Origin: Fragilaria crotonensis
Taxonomy: Eukaryota; Bacillariophyta; Fragilariophyceae; Fragilariales; Fragilariaceae
Assembly (NCBI GenBank): GCA_022925895.1
Contig: JAKSYS010000194.1
Location: forward strand, 1-64,000
Length of the DNA stretch: 64,000 nt
Reading direction: 5' to 3'
The notes below the pieces were generated by a model. It saw only the letters and a program-made list of their open reading frames with translations, was not told where the DNA came from and did no database searches. Of this stretch, positions 45,552-55,985 are shown one piece after another. Position 1 is the first letter of the stretch, and each line of letters opens with the position of its first letter. A program made the position numbers and the translations under genes.

Positions 45552-47725
45552 AGAACAGACATCGCAGCAACGTCCATGTCCGGCATAGCTGCTCTCGCCG
45601 TCTTCGATCTCGTATGCGCTGGCGAGAATGAGGCAGCCAAATTCCTCCGTGCAGGAACATCGACGATAGCTGGCGCGTTTGGTATGACATCCTCCGCGAC
45701 CGGTCCAGGCGTAGCGGCAGGAATGTCCAGAAGATCATCAACATCACGAACTTCGGCATCTTCAACATAAGGAACAATCGCAGAAGCAGGCACAATGACC
45801 GAACTGTCCTCGAGAATCTTCAACTGTTCAAACAGAGGTAGGTCATCCGTAGCACTGATTCGTCCATGCCACTCCATCCACTGATGCACGTCACGAGACA
45901 AAATGGTCTGCTTAGTCGCAGGGTTATAAAACTTATAAGTGTCGCCAGAATGGTCATCCGAATATCCGACAAAGATGCACTTAAATGATTTCGGATCCAA
46001 CTTAGCCTTGAGCTTTGACCGATTCGTGATGTACGCGACACGTCCGAAAGGTTGCAAATAGTCCAGAATACGGTTCTTCTTACCCTCCGCACCATACCAC
46101 AAAGTATACGGGTCATCGGACGCTCCCTTCTTAGGGAGGGAATTGCCCAGCTTGGTAACCGTGTTAATTGCCTCCGGCCACAACAACGCCTGGGTCTCCA
46201 AAGAAAGTTTCGCGCAGTACATAGTAGCGAAAGCACGATTACGACATGTCACGAAGCTCCGTTCCACAACACCGTTCATCTGGGGAGTGTTAGGAGCAGT
46301 CATTTCAAGTATGACATCATATTCCACACAAAGCTCCTGTACATAAGACTCATTTTCTCCAGCATTGTCGCAGCGCAAGAATTTGCAGGGCTTTCCAGCG
46401 GCTTTATTAGCCTTAAGTAATTTCGCCAACGGAATCTGAATTCCACTCTTCTTAGGAAGAAAACAGTCCCAACTGAATTTCGAAAAGTCGTCCACGATCC
46501 GAAGCCAGTACTTATTTTGATTCAGCGAGTCGGCGTATGGTCCCGAAATGTCCAAAAGAGTCTTTCTCGTTTCCTTCGTCAACGTAGACTTTGGAACTGC
46601 TTTGGCTCGTGCCTTAGCAAGTGCACACGATCCACATGGTTGAACCGAACCCGTCAAAATCCAATCGTGTTGCGCCGCCATAGCCTTCACAGTCCGAGTG
46701 TCAGGATGACCGAGCAGTCCGTGAGCAACATTGATATCAAGAGTCACAGGACTTGCAGTTAAACTATTTACTGTAAGGTGTTCCTCCGGCACCGTTGTCC
46801 TCGTACCTCAAAGTAACACAATTTGTCCGAGGCATTCATTTTGAATCGTACCGGTTCAGTAGACATTGAGCATCCCAGACAAATTCGTCACGCGAGACCG
46901 AAGTGAGACTCCAATTCTTTCGATGAGCTGGCGAAAACTGACAATATGTTTCGTAAACTCAGGCGCATAGTACACATCTGTGAAGTAAACCAACTTGCCG
47001 TCATTGTCCAACAGTGTCACCGTACCTTGTCCAAATGTCTCAATCATGTCACCGTTTCCGATTTCGATCTTGCGGTTTGATGGACGCATATCAGTCATAT
47101 GACTGTTGTCGTAAGTAACGCCCGAAGTGGCACCCGAATCCAGTAACCATTCCTCGATACCATTCGTACAGGAAGCATCCGCAGTTCCGACAAAATCCCT
47201 TGTCACGGAGTAGCCGGCATAATGATCGATAGGGTGGTTAATGACCGTAATGGTCGTAGCTCCGACAAATTTCGTACCAGAGTCCTCCGCGACAATGGTA
47301 GGAATTTCAAAATGGGGGGATCGTGCCGTCGGACCTGACTCCAATGACTCCACATATTTCTCCAAAATCAAAAAACTCAGAATCGTCCCAATCGTTGGTC
47401 CTGTCGCCGTTCCTCGCCTCCTGACCGCCATTGTCGTCGCCGATCTCCGTAACGAAGCGAGCGACGCCCACAAACATAGCCATATCAGCTGTAGCTTCTT
47501 CACCCTTGACTTTATCCTTCTTGGGTTTAGGACACTTGTTAGAATAGTGCCCTTTTTCGCCGCAATTGTAGCACGTGACGTGAGACTTGTCAGCGGTGCC
47601 TTTGCCCTTTCCGGATGCGCCATTCCCTTCGGTTGCCTTCGAGGTGCAATCGGCCGCTTTGTGGCCAATCTTGCCACAATTCCTGCAGGTTCCTTTGAAC
47701 TTCTTGAATGGATGTTTGTTCGCAT
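45479..47725 (-). CDS. Copia protease and integrase region
   Basis: The protease motif LLDSGATSGV (aspartic protease) lies at about 47120-47150. Integrase follows in the next frame, with the zinc-binding HHCC region (HGLLGHPDTRTVKAMAAQH, CGSCALAK) at about 46610-46730. The catalytic core has DISGPY, VDDFSKFSW and LRCDNAGEN for the Asp residues and MNGVVERSF for the Glu. The frame changes between the protease and integrase segments at about 46800-46860. Confidence 0.9.
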
Positions 47726-48484
47726 TCGCCAACAAAGCAGACTCCGAAGTGGACTTGCCCTTCACCTTCACCAAAGACTTATACTGGAGAACAATCTCCT
47801 TTCTGAGCTTGGTAAGCGAAGTCTCTGCAAGTTCGCCGCGAAACTTCACCACCACCGGATCGTATCCCGAAGACATCGCGTTCATGATGTGGGCTTTCAT
47901 TTGTAGTTCGTCCTTCTCATACTTCGTGTTGATCCTGCCAATGCGCATGTTTAGATGATCCAAGTCGTTAAACCACAACTCGGGTCACGCTTGACTTCCA
48001 CCAACTTGCATGCGCTGAAAGCCTCCGCGAGATCTGGATAGTTCTCTTCCGCGTCCGTAGAGCAATACTTCTCCTGCAAGATCGTCCAAGCCATGAAAGG
48101 ATCGCCGGCGCTGCGCTCAATCAAAGCGTAGGCTTTATCCGAGCAGCTAGCAACAAGGTAAGTCCAAGCGGCCGCACGTGCGCTGTACTTCCTGTTCTCC
48201 GCAGTCGTAGGCGTACGAGTCGTCGAAGCAGCACGAAGAGGTGCTCCGGTCGCATCCACGTCACCGCCAGTCAACAGCGCGCCCAGCACGACGACTTCGC
48301 CGTTCTCGAACTCTTCAGCAGTCAACCCAGTGGCCGTAGGTGCCTTGGTGAGAGCGAGGAGGAAGCCCTTCGAACCGGCGAGAGCGATCGTCTTCCCTTC
48401 CCAGGACCTGAACTTCGTCTCATCGCCGTCGAAGGCGAATGCCCTGATCGTAGACCCGAACGTAGCTTCCTTCTGCTCTTCCAT
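47307..48484 (-). CDS. Copia Gag
   Basis: It starts at the ATG at 48484 (MEEQKEATFGS), 30 bp inside the element's 5' LTR. It shows a copia Gag region (MKAHIMNAMSSGYDPVVVKF) followed by two zinc knuckles, CRNCGKIGHKAADC and CYNCGEKGHYSNKC, which bind RNA. The frame shifts at about 47982-47984, where one extra C on the coding strand would join both halves. At about 47310 a run of six C on the coding strand marks another shift, towards the protease frame. Confidence 0.9.
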
Positions 48485-48502
48485 CGTTACAATCTAACTG
48501 AT

Positions 48503-48514
48503 CGTTTTAAAACG
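48503..48514. repeat. Perfect palindrome next to the 5' LTR
   Basis: cgttttaaaacg is a perfect 12-bp palindrome directly inside the element's 5' LTR, where the primer binding site is expected. It does not look like a standard initiator-tRNA-Met complement. Confidence 0.7.
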
Positions 48515-49072
48515 TGTTAAACAATTCAACAATACCGTAGACTCTTAATCCAGTAGTTCTCCTAGACACTACTAAATACCGTTTTCGAATATTGTGAGAT
48601 CTAGAATTACATTTTCTAGATCGATTCCAATCTTGTTCCTGGACTCCAAAAGCTCCCAAGATTGAACACACATCCCATCCAACAAAACAACACAAACACA
48701 AGATTGCTTTCCTTAAGTCCGAGTTGGAACAAGACCAACTCCAAGACCGAAAGCAAACCAAGTTCATCAACCCAGTCTCCAAATCCCAAGAGACATATGC
48801 CTAATAAGGCTTTCATACAGTTCCAGCCTTCAAGGCATATCTCCTTATGTCAGGTCTTGGTCTTGTACTTCTTTGAACCTTTGCCCACAATCGTCCAACC
48901 AAGATCCTCCTCTTGATAGACATTGCTGGACGTCGATCCGCACGAACAATTAGTTTTACTACAGTCGTACTTTGGTACAGTCGTACTGTCGAGCTCGATA
49001 TCGTTGTCGCGTCGTACGGTCGTACCGTCGATTCCACCAACAGTACCAACGGTAGCACAGTATGATCTGACA
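48515..49072 (-). repeat. Right LTR (5' LTR of the element)
   Basis: 558 bp, near-identical to the left LTR. On the minus strand it reads TGTCAG to TTAACA and should carry the element's promoter. Its outer end is about 54 bp from the thioesterase start codon on the opposite strand. Confidence 0.95.
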
Positions 49073-49078
49073 ATCCCG
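49073..49078. repeat. Target-site duplication, right copy
   Basis: atcccg immediately after the right LTR, matching 43307-43312. Confidence 0.8.
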
Positions 49079-49125
49079 TGCATCCCTTCGCTCAAAATTC
49101 GTTCCCATTGGATCCACTTTTACCT

Positions 49126-50191
49126 ATGGTGATATTCCAACGAACCGGTGCATCCCTTCGCCATCGCCGTACATATCAATTTCTTGCGGCATTCACGCTC
49201 CTCCCGCATCCTCCTTGCACTGCAGCCGCTGCCTACCACTTCTCAAGCATGACCTTTGTTACGGAACGCAGTGGTGGAACCATTTCGGTGTCACCAAGGA
49301 ATGAAGCCGACCAAAGTGGTTTGGTTGTGATTTGTCACGGTCTTGGCGACACAGCCGAAGGCTTTTCCGATGTCGCAGAGGTAAGTGATGTGGGCGATTT
49401 CGGGCACACGACATTGAGTTATGGTACTACTATTATCGCACTACTAATTACTGAGCATTCATTTCATTCAACAGAAATTTGCTGAAGAAATGCCTCATTT
49501 GAAGTTCATCTTGCCGACAGCACCGACCCAAGCCGTCACGATGAATATGGGCATGTCGATGCCATCTTGGTACGATATTACTGGTCTCGACGAACGCTCT
49601 AATGAAAATTGCAAGGGGATCGAACAGTCCAGGGATCGCATTCTAGACATTTTGCGTCAAGAGCATGAAACGACACAGTTGCCGTACAGTCGCATGGTGC
49701 TGGCTGGATTCTCGCAGGGTGGTGCTCTGTCGCTCTGGACGGGACTGCAGTTGCCGGAGAAACCAGCGGGAATACTCATGATGAGCGCGTACCTGCCCGC
49801 GGCAAGCAAATTCCAAATCGCACCGGGGTTGCACGATACGCCCATTCTGCACCTGCACGGAACTGCCGATCCGCTCGTCACATTGGCAGTGGCGCAGAAA
49901 TCCAAGATGCTCATGACTGGTGTGAAGGGTGCGACTAATTATAAGTTGAAAACGTATCCTGGACTTCAGCATTCCATTAATATGCAAGAGTTGGCGGATG
50001 CCAAGGCATTTTTGGTGCAAGTGTTGCCTGCCGATGATACTTGCAGAATTACGCTCAAGGATCCTAGTGAAATGTCTGTCAAGGAACTCAAGGCGGCCAT
50101 TCGTAAGGCTGGATTGGGTCACAAGGCAGTCGGACTGATGGAGAAACACGAATTTGTGAAGCTGGTAAAGGAGCATCGTCAATCCAAGTAG
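49126..50191 (+). CDS. Acyl-protein thioesterase/carboxylesterase with C-terminal SAP-like segment
   Basis: Exon 1 is 49126-49380 and exon 2 is 49475-50191. The 94-bp intron (gtaagt to caacag) is phase 0 and joins DVAE-KFAEEMP, giving 323 residues. Motifs of the APT/lysophospholipase family are all present: VICHGLGDTAEGF, GFSQGGALSLW (nucleophile Ser, about residue 165), HLHGTADPLV (Asp, about 217) and PGLQHSI (His, about 250). Such enzymes remove palmitate from proteins or hydrolyse short esters. The last 45 residues (MSVKELKAAIRKAGLGHKAVGLMEKHEFVKLV) look like a SAP-type helix-extended-helix. An upstream extension (residues 1-41) contains a hydrophobic stretch (TYQFLAAFTLLPHPPCTAAAA); the ATG at 49249 would remove it. 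Confidence 0.85.
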
Positions 50192-50506
50192 TGCATACGC
50201 GCGGTGCACAGCGTGTAGTTCATAGGTGTGGCGTGTGAAATGACATGCAAGTCTCCGCATTAATCCGTGCAAGCAGTCGCTGCCATCGCGTGATAGCACA
50301 TGATGTAAGATAGATGATAGATTGAGCAAGCATACTTCAGCTGACGTTTCACTACAGGGTGTCCTGCATTGAGGATGAACTCCTTTCAATCCCTCCTCGC
50401 AAGGGTTGAACGAGCGAGATTCCATCATTAAGCACAAAAACACGCAACTAAACATTTCATAGATGCATGTTCATGGGTCAACTGCTATATATTTTCTCCC
50501 TAAGTA
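50192..50506. other. Convergent 3' spacer
   Basis: About 315 bp between two convergent genes. Nothing beyond 3' flanks is seen. Confidence 0.3.
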
Positions 50507-50943
50507 TTAGTCGTTGTGCACACGCTTGGAACCATTGTACTTCTTGGCAAATTTCTGATTTCTCAAGAACTTTGGGTCCATGCCTTGAGTGTTGACGTAC
50601 TTGGTCTTCTTGGCCTTCTTGATTCCATTACGGTGAGCCTTGTTGGTATTGTTGTGGGCACATGTATTCTTTTGCTGTGAATTGAAAAAGAAAAACGCAA
50701 TTGTAGAATAGGTGAGTGAAAAGGATTGGACGGCTTCGGTGATTATCAACAACACAGGAGTGCGATTATCCCACGTTGAGTTCCCGACAGTCACCAATCA
50801 GTATGGGTCCATTTGTTCGCCATTTCGGCCATTTACTCTCTTCCTCTTTGCCAGCAAACGCTCCATTTCCGACTCATTTCAACACTCCAACTATAGCTGC
50901 AGATCACACCGACGAACGCTTGGATGCCACTGACCTTCACCAT
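50507..50943 (-). CDS. RPL29: 60S ribosomal protein L29 (eL29)
   Basis: Exon 2 (50674-50507) encodes QKNTCAHNNTNKAHRNGIKK, then KTKY and GMDPKFLRNQKFAKKYN, the eL29 consensus. The first exon is inferred to be nine bases (ATG GTG AAG, 50943-50935) followed by gtcagtgg. The intron, about 50675-50934, ends ttcacag. The product is 58 residues, matching the small size of this family, and starts MVKQKN in line with MAKSKN-type N-termini. Residues 1-40 of eL29 lie on the surface of the large ribosomal subunit. The tiny exon is the least certain part. Confidence 0.82.
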
Positions 50944-51839
50944 GGTAGCAGACTTCGATTCAACAAAAGTTGATTACTGATCAGCTTCAGCACACCAACG
51001 TCAACGATGGGCAGCGAAAACGATGAGGCGGCCAGGCGTTGGAGTAAGTGGTAACTCTGCTCCAAAACCCGCCTATATCCGTGGCAACCATTTTTTCAAG
51101 TACATCATGTACTGGACTCCTTGTCCTCCAATGACAGGACGGGTTTTAGGGTTTAGGATAGGGGCACAAGCATGTCCGTACGACAGTACTTGTACCCGGT
51201 AGGCGACTCACCGATAACTCCAACAGGGCACCAGAAACTCCACACCCCGCACCGCAGAGTTACTGTCGCCGGTTAACTGTATACTGTATACTGTATACTG
51301 TATACTGTATACTGTATTCAATGCTAAAATGGAATGAATTTGCACAATGCATCTTCTACCGCAGTACGATATACTACAGGTCCACAGCTACCGGCATATA
51401 GCAACAACGCGACCTCTGTCTTGGGTCACCCGGATTTCGTCTCCTCTCAACACGAACAGAAAACTCGACCCACCCAAGGTCATTTGCTGTAAACGGTCTT
51501 TTTCTCGTAGTTCATTCGCATAAGCTGCAAGTGTTCATCAGCACCCCTGATTGTTTGATCAATCGTTGCACAATTTCATTTTTGTACATTGTACAAGTCT
51601 GTCTTCATTGACGTGTTGTGTGTCGACGTCCCTGAAAGGAAACGTCTCGGAAATTGGGCGACATTAGCCCCAAATCCCCCCTTACCAAAGTTCATTTCAG
51701 ACGATCTCCCGGCTCGGGTGGATCTCCTGTCATCCCACCGGTAGCAGCGGGTCAACGTCAAGGCGTAACACAACACAGCAGCAGTATTGACAGTATTGAC
51801 GACGGAAACAACTTTGACGTTGAATTTGGAAACGTTAGA
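50944..51839. promoter_or_regulatory. Divergent intergenic region with GTAC words and a tandem repeat
   Basis: It lies between the eL29 and apyrase genes. GTAC words appear at 51100-51115 (aagtacatcatgtactgg) and 51178-51200 (cgtacgacagtacttgtacccgg), and a 7-bp tandem repeat at 51276-51317. From 51654 an open frame without an ATG (FRRSPGSGGSPVIPP) joins the apyrase frame. A 5' exon or a lost base could extend the apyrase protein upstream. Confidence 0.4.
51276..51317. repeat. actgtat 7-bp tandem repeat, six copies
   Basis: Six exact copies of actgtat (42 bp). The repeat contains overlapping GTATAC palindromes, like the gtatacc repeat at 33516. Confidence 0.9.
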
Positions 51840-53202
51840 ATGATGATGATGAATCGCTCCGAATCACTAGCTTATCCCAAAACAGGAACAATGGCCAAGA
51901 TCAATTTCTTACTTCGTCAGAACTCAAGAGCAGTTGTTGCAACATTGGCATTTGTGGCCTTTGTCCTTATTCTGACTTTGGATGCAGTGCAGAGGAGTTC
52001 GACGGGTGCAGGCGTGACCTCCTCTCTTCGGAACATGTAAGTTATGATTCGTCATGACACTATGATGCTATTGTTTCTCTGTCGCGCGCATTGTCCTTTC
52101 ATTCGCATATTTTTGGATCTAACTTTGCGCTGCATAAAAAGTAGTGGTGCCAGGAACTACGATCGTTTCGGAGGTGCAGTTCGCAAAGGATACTTTCATC
52201 CTGACAAGGCTGTCATTGATGATCACACGTTCCGCTTCGCTGCGGTCACAGACCTCGATCAATTCTCTCGAGTAACTGAATCGAAGAAACCTCTCTTCAA
52301 ATCCCATCTCCTTCCTGGCATTCTAAAGTATGAACCTTCGGCAAATACGTACTCGATCGAGTTCGAACCTCCCGTATTCTTACCTCCTTTCATAACGAGG
52401 CTGGCCGCGGCATGGAACTCTCAGAGCTCACTCTGTACGACAATCGTCTGCTTTCATTTGATGACAGAACGGGAACGGTGTACGAGATACTGAACAAGAA
52501 GGCTGGCACGGAATCCTTTGTCGTTCCTCGTTTCGTCGTTACCGAAGGATCTGGCGATACCGATAAGGGCATGAAGTGGGAGTGGGCCACCATCAAGAAC
52601 GGCGAGCTCTACTTGGGTTCCATGGGGAAGGAATATACCAATCCTGATGGATCCATCGCCAACACAAACAATCTATGGATCTCCATCTTATCTCCTCGCG
52701 GCGAACTCCGTCGAGTGGATTGGTCTGAAAAGTACAACATTGTTCGAAAAGCCTCGGTGCCGGCGCTCCCGGATATTGCATCCACGAAGCCATTCTTTGG
52801 TCGTCGCACATGAACAAGTGGCTCTTTTTGCCGCGACGAATATCCGCGGAAGCCTACGATGAGAATACCGACGAACGCAAGGGGTCCAACAAATTAGTGC
52901 TGATCGATGACAAGTTCACAACCCCTGAAGTAGTGGAAATCAAAATAAAGGATTTCGACCCACTTCATGGATTTTCGACCGTCGCTTTCGTTCCAGGATC
53001 GAAGGACCGACATGCTTTGGCGATTCGTTCCGTGGAGGAGGATTGTGTTGGGGCAGAAGACACATGCAAGCAGCGGTCGTATTTCATTGTGATCGACGTC
53101 TTGACAGGAGATGTGCTCATGGATGAAGTCAAGAGTCCGGACGATGGATTGAAGTTTGAAGGTGTTGAGTTTGTTGATATTTACACTCCTGAAAAAACTT
53201 AA
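51840..53202 (+). CDS. CANT1: CANT1-type apyrase (calcium-activated nucleotidase), membrane anchored
   Basis: Exon 1, from the ATG at 51840, encodes a type II anchor (SRAVVATLAFVAFVLILTL). Intron 52037-52141 (gtaagt to aaaaag) leads to exon 2. The soluble part matches the soluble Ca-activated nucleotidase family: NEAGRGMELSELTLYDNRLLSFDDRTG, KWEWATIKNGELYLGSMGKEYTNPDG, NNLWISILSPRGELRRVDW, KWLFLPRRIS and FDPLHGFSTVAFVPG, ending KFEGVEF. These enzymes split UDP/GDP and other nucleoside diphosphates in the ER or Golgi lumen. Two frame breaks sit at CC 52368-52369 (CCC expected) and GG 52757-52758 (GGG expected); one added base at each restores the consensus. The start could be further upstream. 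Confidence 0.85.
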
Positions 53203-55230
53203 ATTCTCCTCGCTGGAGTTCAGTCGATGTAGCCTTCTTGATATAATCTCTCTGTTTCGATTTTGAATGTTATATGAGCGTATCATTCCAACATAGTTGT
53301 CCCGCGGCGAATCCTAAAGTCTATACCACAATGGGTGCTACTGCATCAAATACTGATTCCATCGACACCAACCTTTGCGCCCGGCGTCGGCAAGACTGTA
53401 ATAATGGATGTACCTCGGTACTTCCATTCCGGATTTCTCAGGACTATTGAAATGGCATGCATGAACATCTTTGCCTTGCTCCCAGGCACCGACGCTGAAA
53501 AGATTGAGTTCATGCCATGACGCCATGACACACGGGATACACACCATGCCACCTTCTGTATTGATCCGAAGACAACTAACTGGCACTTCTTGCCGGTAGT
53601 CATAGTTCTTACTCTGTATACCTTAAATCTCCCAGCATATTTATCACTTGTCTATTTCGACCGGTAGTAGGCGAGAGCATTTCATGTTGGAGACCCCGAC
53701 CGGCAAAAAAATTGCATTGTGACGTACATTTGGAGAGGCCGAGAGTCAAACCTAAGTGCATCTTGAATTTGAGGTGAAATCTCATTCGGAATAACATATA
53801 ACATATAAACAATCCGTAATGAGAAGCAGAAACGATAACACAGAAGCCCTTGAAAAAAGCTGAAGTTACAGTCAAACAGTAGTGGCATTGGTAGCCAAAG
53901 GTTTGAGACCAAAGATTGGAGTTCATGTTTCTCCTCAACACAGCAAAGGGGAAAATGAATGAATTGAGAGATATTGAACATGGTGCTACCAAAAGAACGA
54001 TAGGATGAGCAGCAGTAGCCAACAAAGTTATGACCAGAAGAACAATGCATTTCCTACTCTGTAAACGACAAAGACGAGAGAAGTAATAACATCATATTGC
54101 TCTTGATTGAAAATTAGTAGAAAAATTCTCCTTGATTGGCAGTGAACCAGTGCAACTTTAGACGAAGTCTTGGTAGGAGCCAAATACATGGAGACAGCCA
54201 ATGGAGGTTCATAATCCTCTGCAACACAGTAAAGAGTCGGAAAGATAAACAACCGATGAGTGGCATGCTTGAATAGTAGGAAATACTGGGATGGGTAGTT
54301 AATAAGACGTTTATGAGGATGTTGAATTGGTAACAAAACAATACGAGGTGCAGCAGCCAGTCGCCGACAAAATAACGAACAGAGGACTAAGATGAAGAAG
54401 CAACATAATATTGCTCTTGACACGAAATAAATGTGCTTTAGCAATTCTCCTTGAAAGAGACTGAAAGATCTAGATGTTTCAAAAGAGAGGCTCAAGCCAC
54501 TGCATAATCTCTCCCAATCCACCATGGTGGATTGCTGAAAACTCCTTGTGTTGATGACACTTCAAATCCCAGCTACAAAAATGAACTTTTCCATACTACA
54601 GTAGGAGGTTTTGGGTCAATCCCAAGCTCCACTGTAATCATCCTGGTGGAACCAAGAACTCATCGTAGTATTGTTTGTCTCAACTTCAAAAGCAACTCAT
54701 GGCATGTCCAAGCAAACAAACCAACGTTGTTCCCAGTTTTGCAGTTGCCAAGTGTGCATAACCAAACATTTTGATTCCTCTTTGATTTCTTTGATAGTGG
54801 GAAAGGTCTGTGATAGCTTTGGTGATCAAACCTAACAAAAGTCTTTTATCCAAGTTTCATATCAAGTTTCGCATCACTTCCCCCACTAGTTTGGGACGAT
54901 TCAAATTTCTTTATCAATAAAATCCAAAAGAATCTTCTTTGCATACTGCAGTCAAAGGATTGTGATCTTGATTTTCAATTTCTGTTTGGCATTATGGCAA
55001 TCTTGTGTGTCTGAATCACAAAGGTGCATATTACATTGACGGTTGCAATCCATGCTTTCAAACTGATGAGTAGAATTCTTACCAACTATTACGGAAACAT
55101 CATAGACATATTCAATCATGCCAATGCATTGCAATCAAGATGATTACCAATGCGAATTCACAAGCTCTGTAGCATGCTTGGGAACGAGTACCGTGTCATC
55201 CTGTCATTGCATCCCAACACACATCTTGGT

Positions 55231-55378
55231 CGCAAAGTCACAAACAGACATGCACACCTGTCTGACGTGGCTAGAATCACCTCTCTGATTAATGATGGAT
55301 CTCTCGCAAAGTAACGAACAGACATGCACACCTGTCTGATGTGGCGACAATGACCTCTCTGATTAATGATGGATCTCT
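55231..55378. repeat. Tandem duplication, unit 74 bp
   Basis: Two adjacent copies starting cgcaaagt (55231 and 55305), sharing cagacatgcacacctgtctg and ctctctgattaatgatgg with few differences. Confidence 0.85.
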
Positions 55379-55671
55379 CCAAGTATACGCTCAGACCTCA
55401 GACCCTGTTGTCTGCCCGCAACAACACAGAAGGTGAGTGTTGGGACTGCCCCTTTGGCATTTCTGATGGTCTTGGAATAGACCAAGATATCTTTGACTCC
55501 CAGTTGACTGAAGCAAGTCTATGACATCCATCCCTCTCCTGTCTTTGGATTTTGCCTCATCATGTGCTATGCAAACCAGCATGGTTCTTCAGAAGCAAGT
55601 GGGAAACAAGGTTAAAATGCTGTTTGCTCAGGTACCTAGTGAGGAGATCTTGTAACAATGTTCTAATCAGA

Positions 55672-55985
55672 GTTTCACTGTTTGCATATGCAAGATCCTT
55701 CACTGGTGTTGATGTGCTGGATGCGAGATGTCCTGATGCAACTGACTTTGGAAGAGAGGACAGCAACTAGTGACACACCATGCACAAACCAGCAGCAACA
55801 CCGCGTCATTTTTAATTGGAGCAAATGTGGATCACTGTTTGCAAATGCAAGAGCCTTCACTGGTGTTGATCTGCTGGATGCGGGATGTCCTGATGCTAGT
55901 ACTGTGCTGACTGTGGAAGAGACGGCAACAAGTGGCACAAACAAGAAGCAACGCTGTGTCATTTTTAATTGGAGCAAATATGGGA
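55672..55985. repeat. Direct duplication, unit about 155 bp
   Basis: Two diverged copies in direct order, sharing tcactgtttgca, ccttcactggtgttgat, atgtcctgatgc and tcatttttaattggagcaaa. The second copy starts near 55830. Both can be read as protein on the plus strand (FTGVDLLDAGCPDAS), but no family is recognised. Confidence 0.75.

Larger units (their letters stand above)
43313..49072 (-). mobile_element. Ty1/copia-type LTR retrotransposon, 5.76 kb
   Basis: Complete element with two 558-bp LTRs that start TG and end CA, flanked by the 6-bp duplication atcccg. Gag, protease, integrase, reverse transcriptase and RNase H are encoded on the minus strand in copia order (integrase before RT). The LTRs differ by only a few bases, with two compensating one-base indels, so the insertion is recent. 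The coding region is split over several frames, some at homopolymers, and the RT part is the most damaged. A purine-rich stretch (acggagga on the coding strand) precedes the downstream LTR, as expected for second-strand priming. It probably belongs to the diatom CoDi group, which I infer from the host. Confidence 0.93.

Noticed and set aside
46052-47906. Long plus-strand ORFs inside the retrotransposon
   Set aside because: They are mirror frames of Gag and integrase, whose motifs are all on the minus strand.
53609-54525. Minus-strand ORFs of 120-165 codons
   Set aside because: Hydrophobic, low-information translations of AT-rich DNA that overlap each other in different frames; no motif seen.
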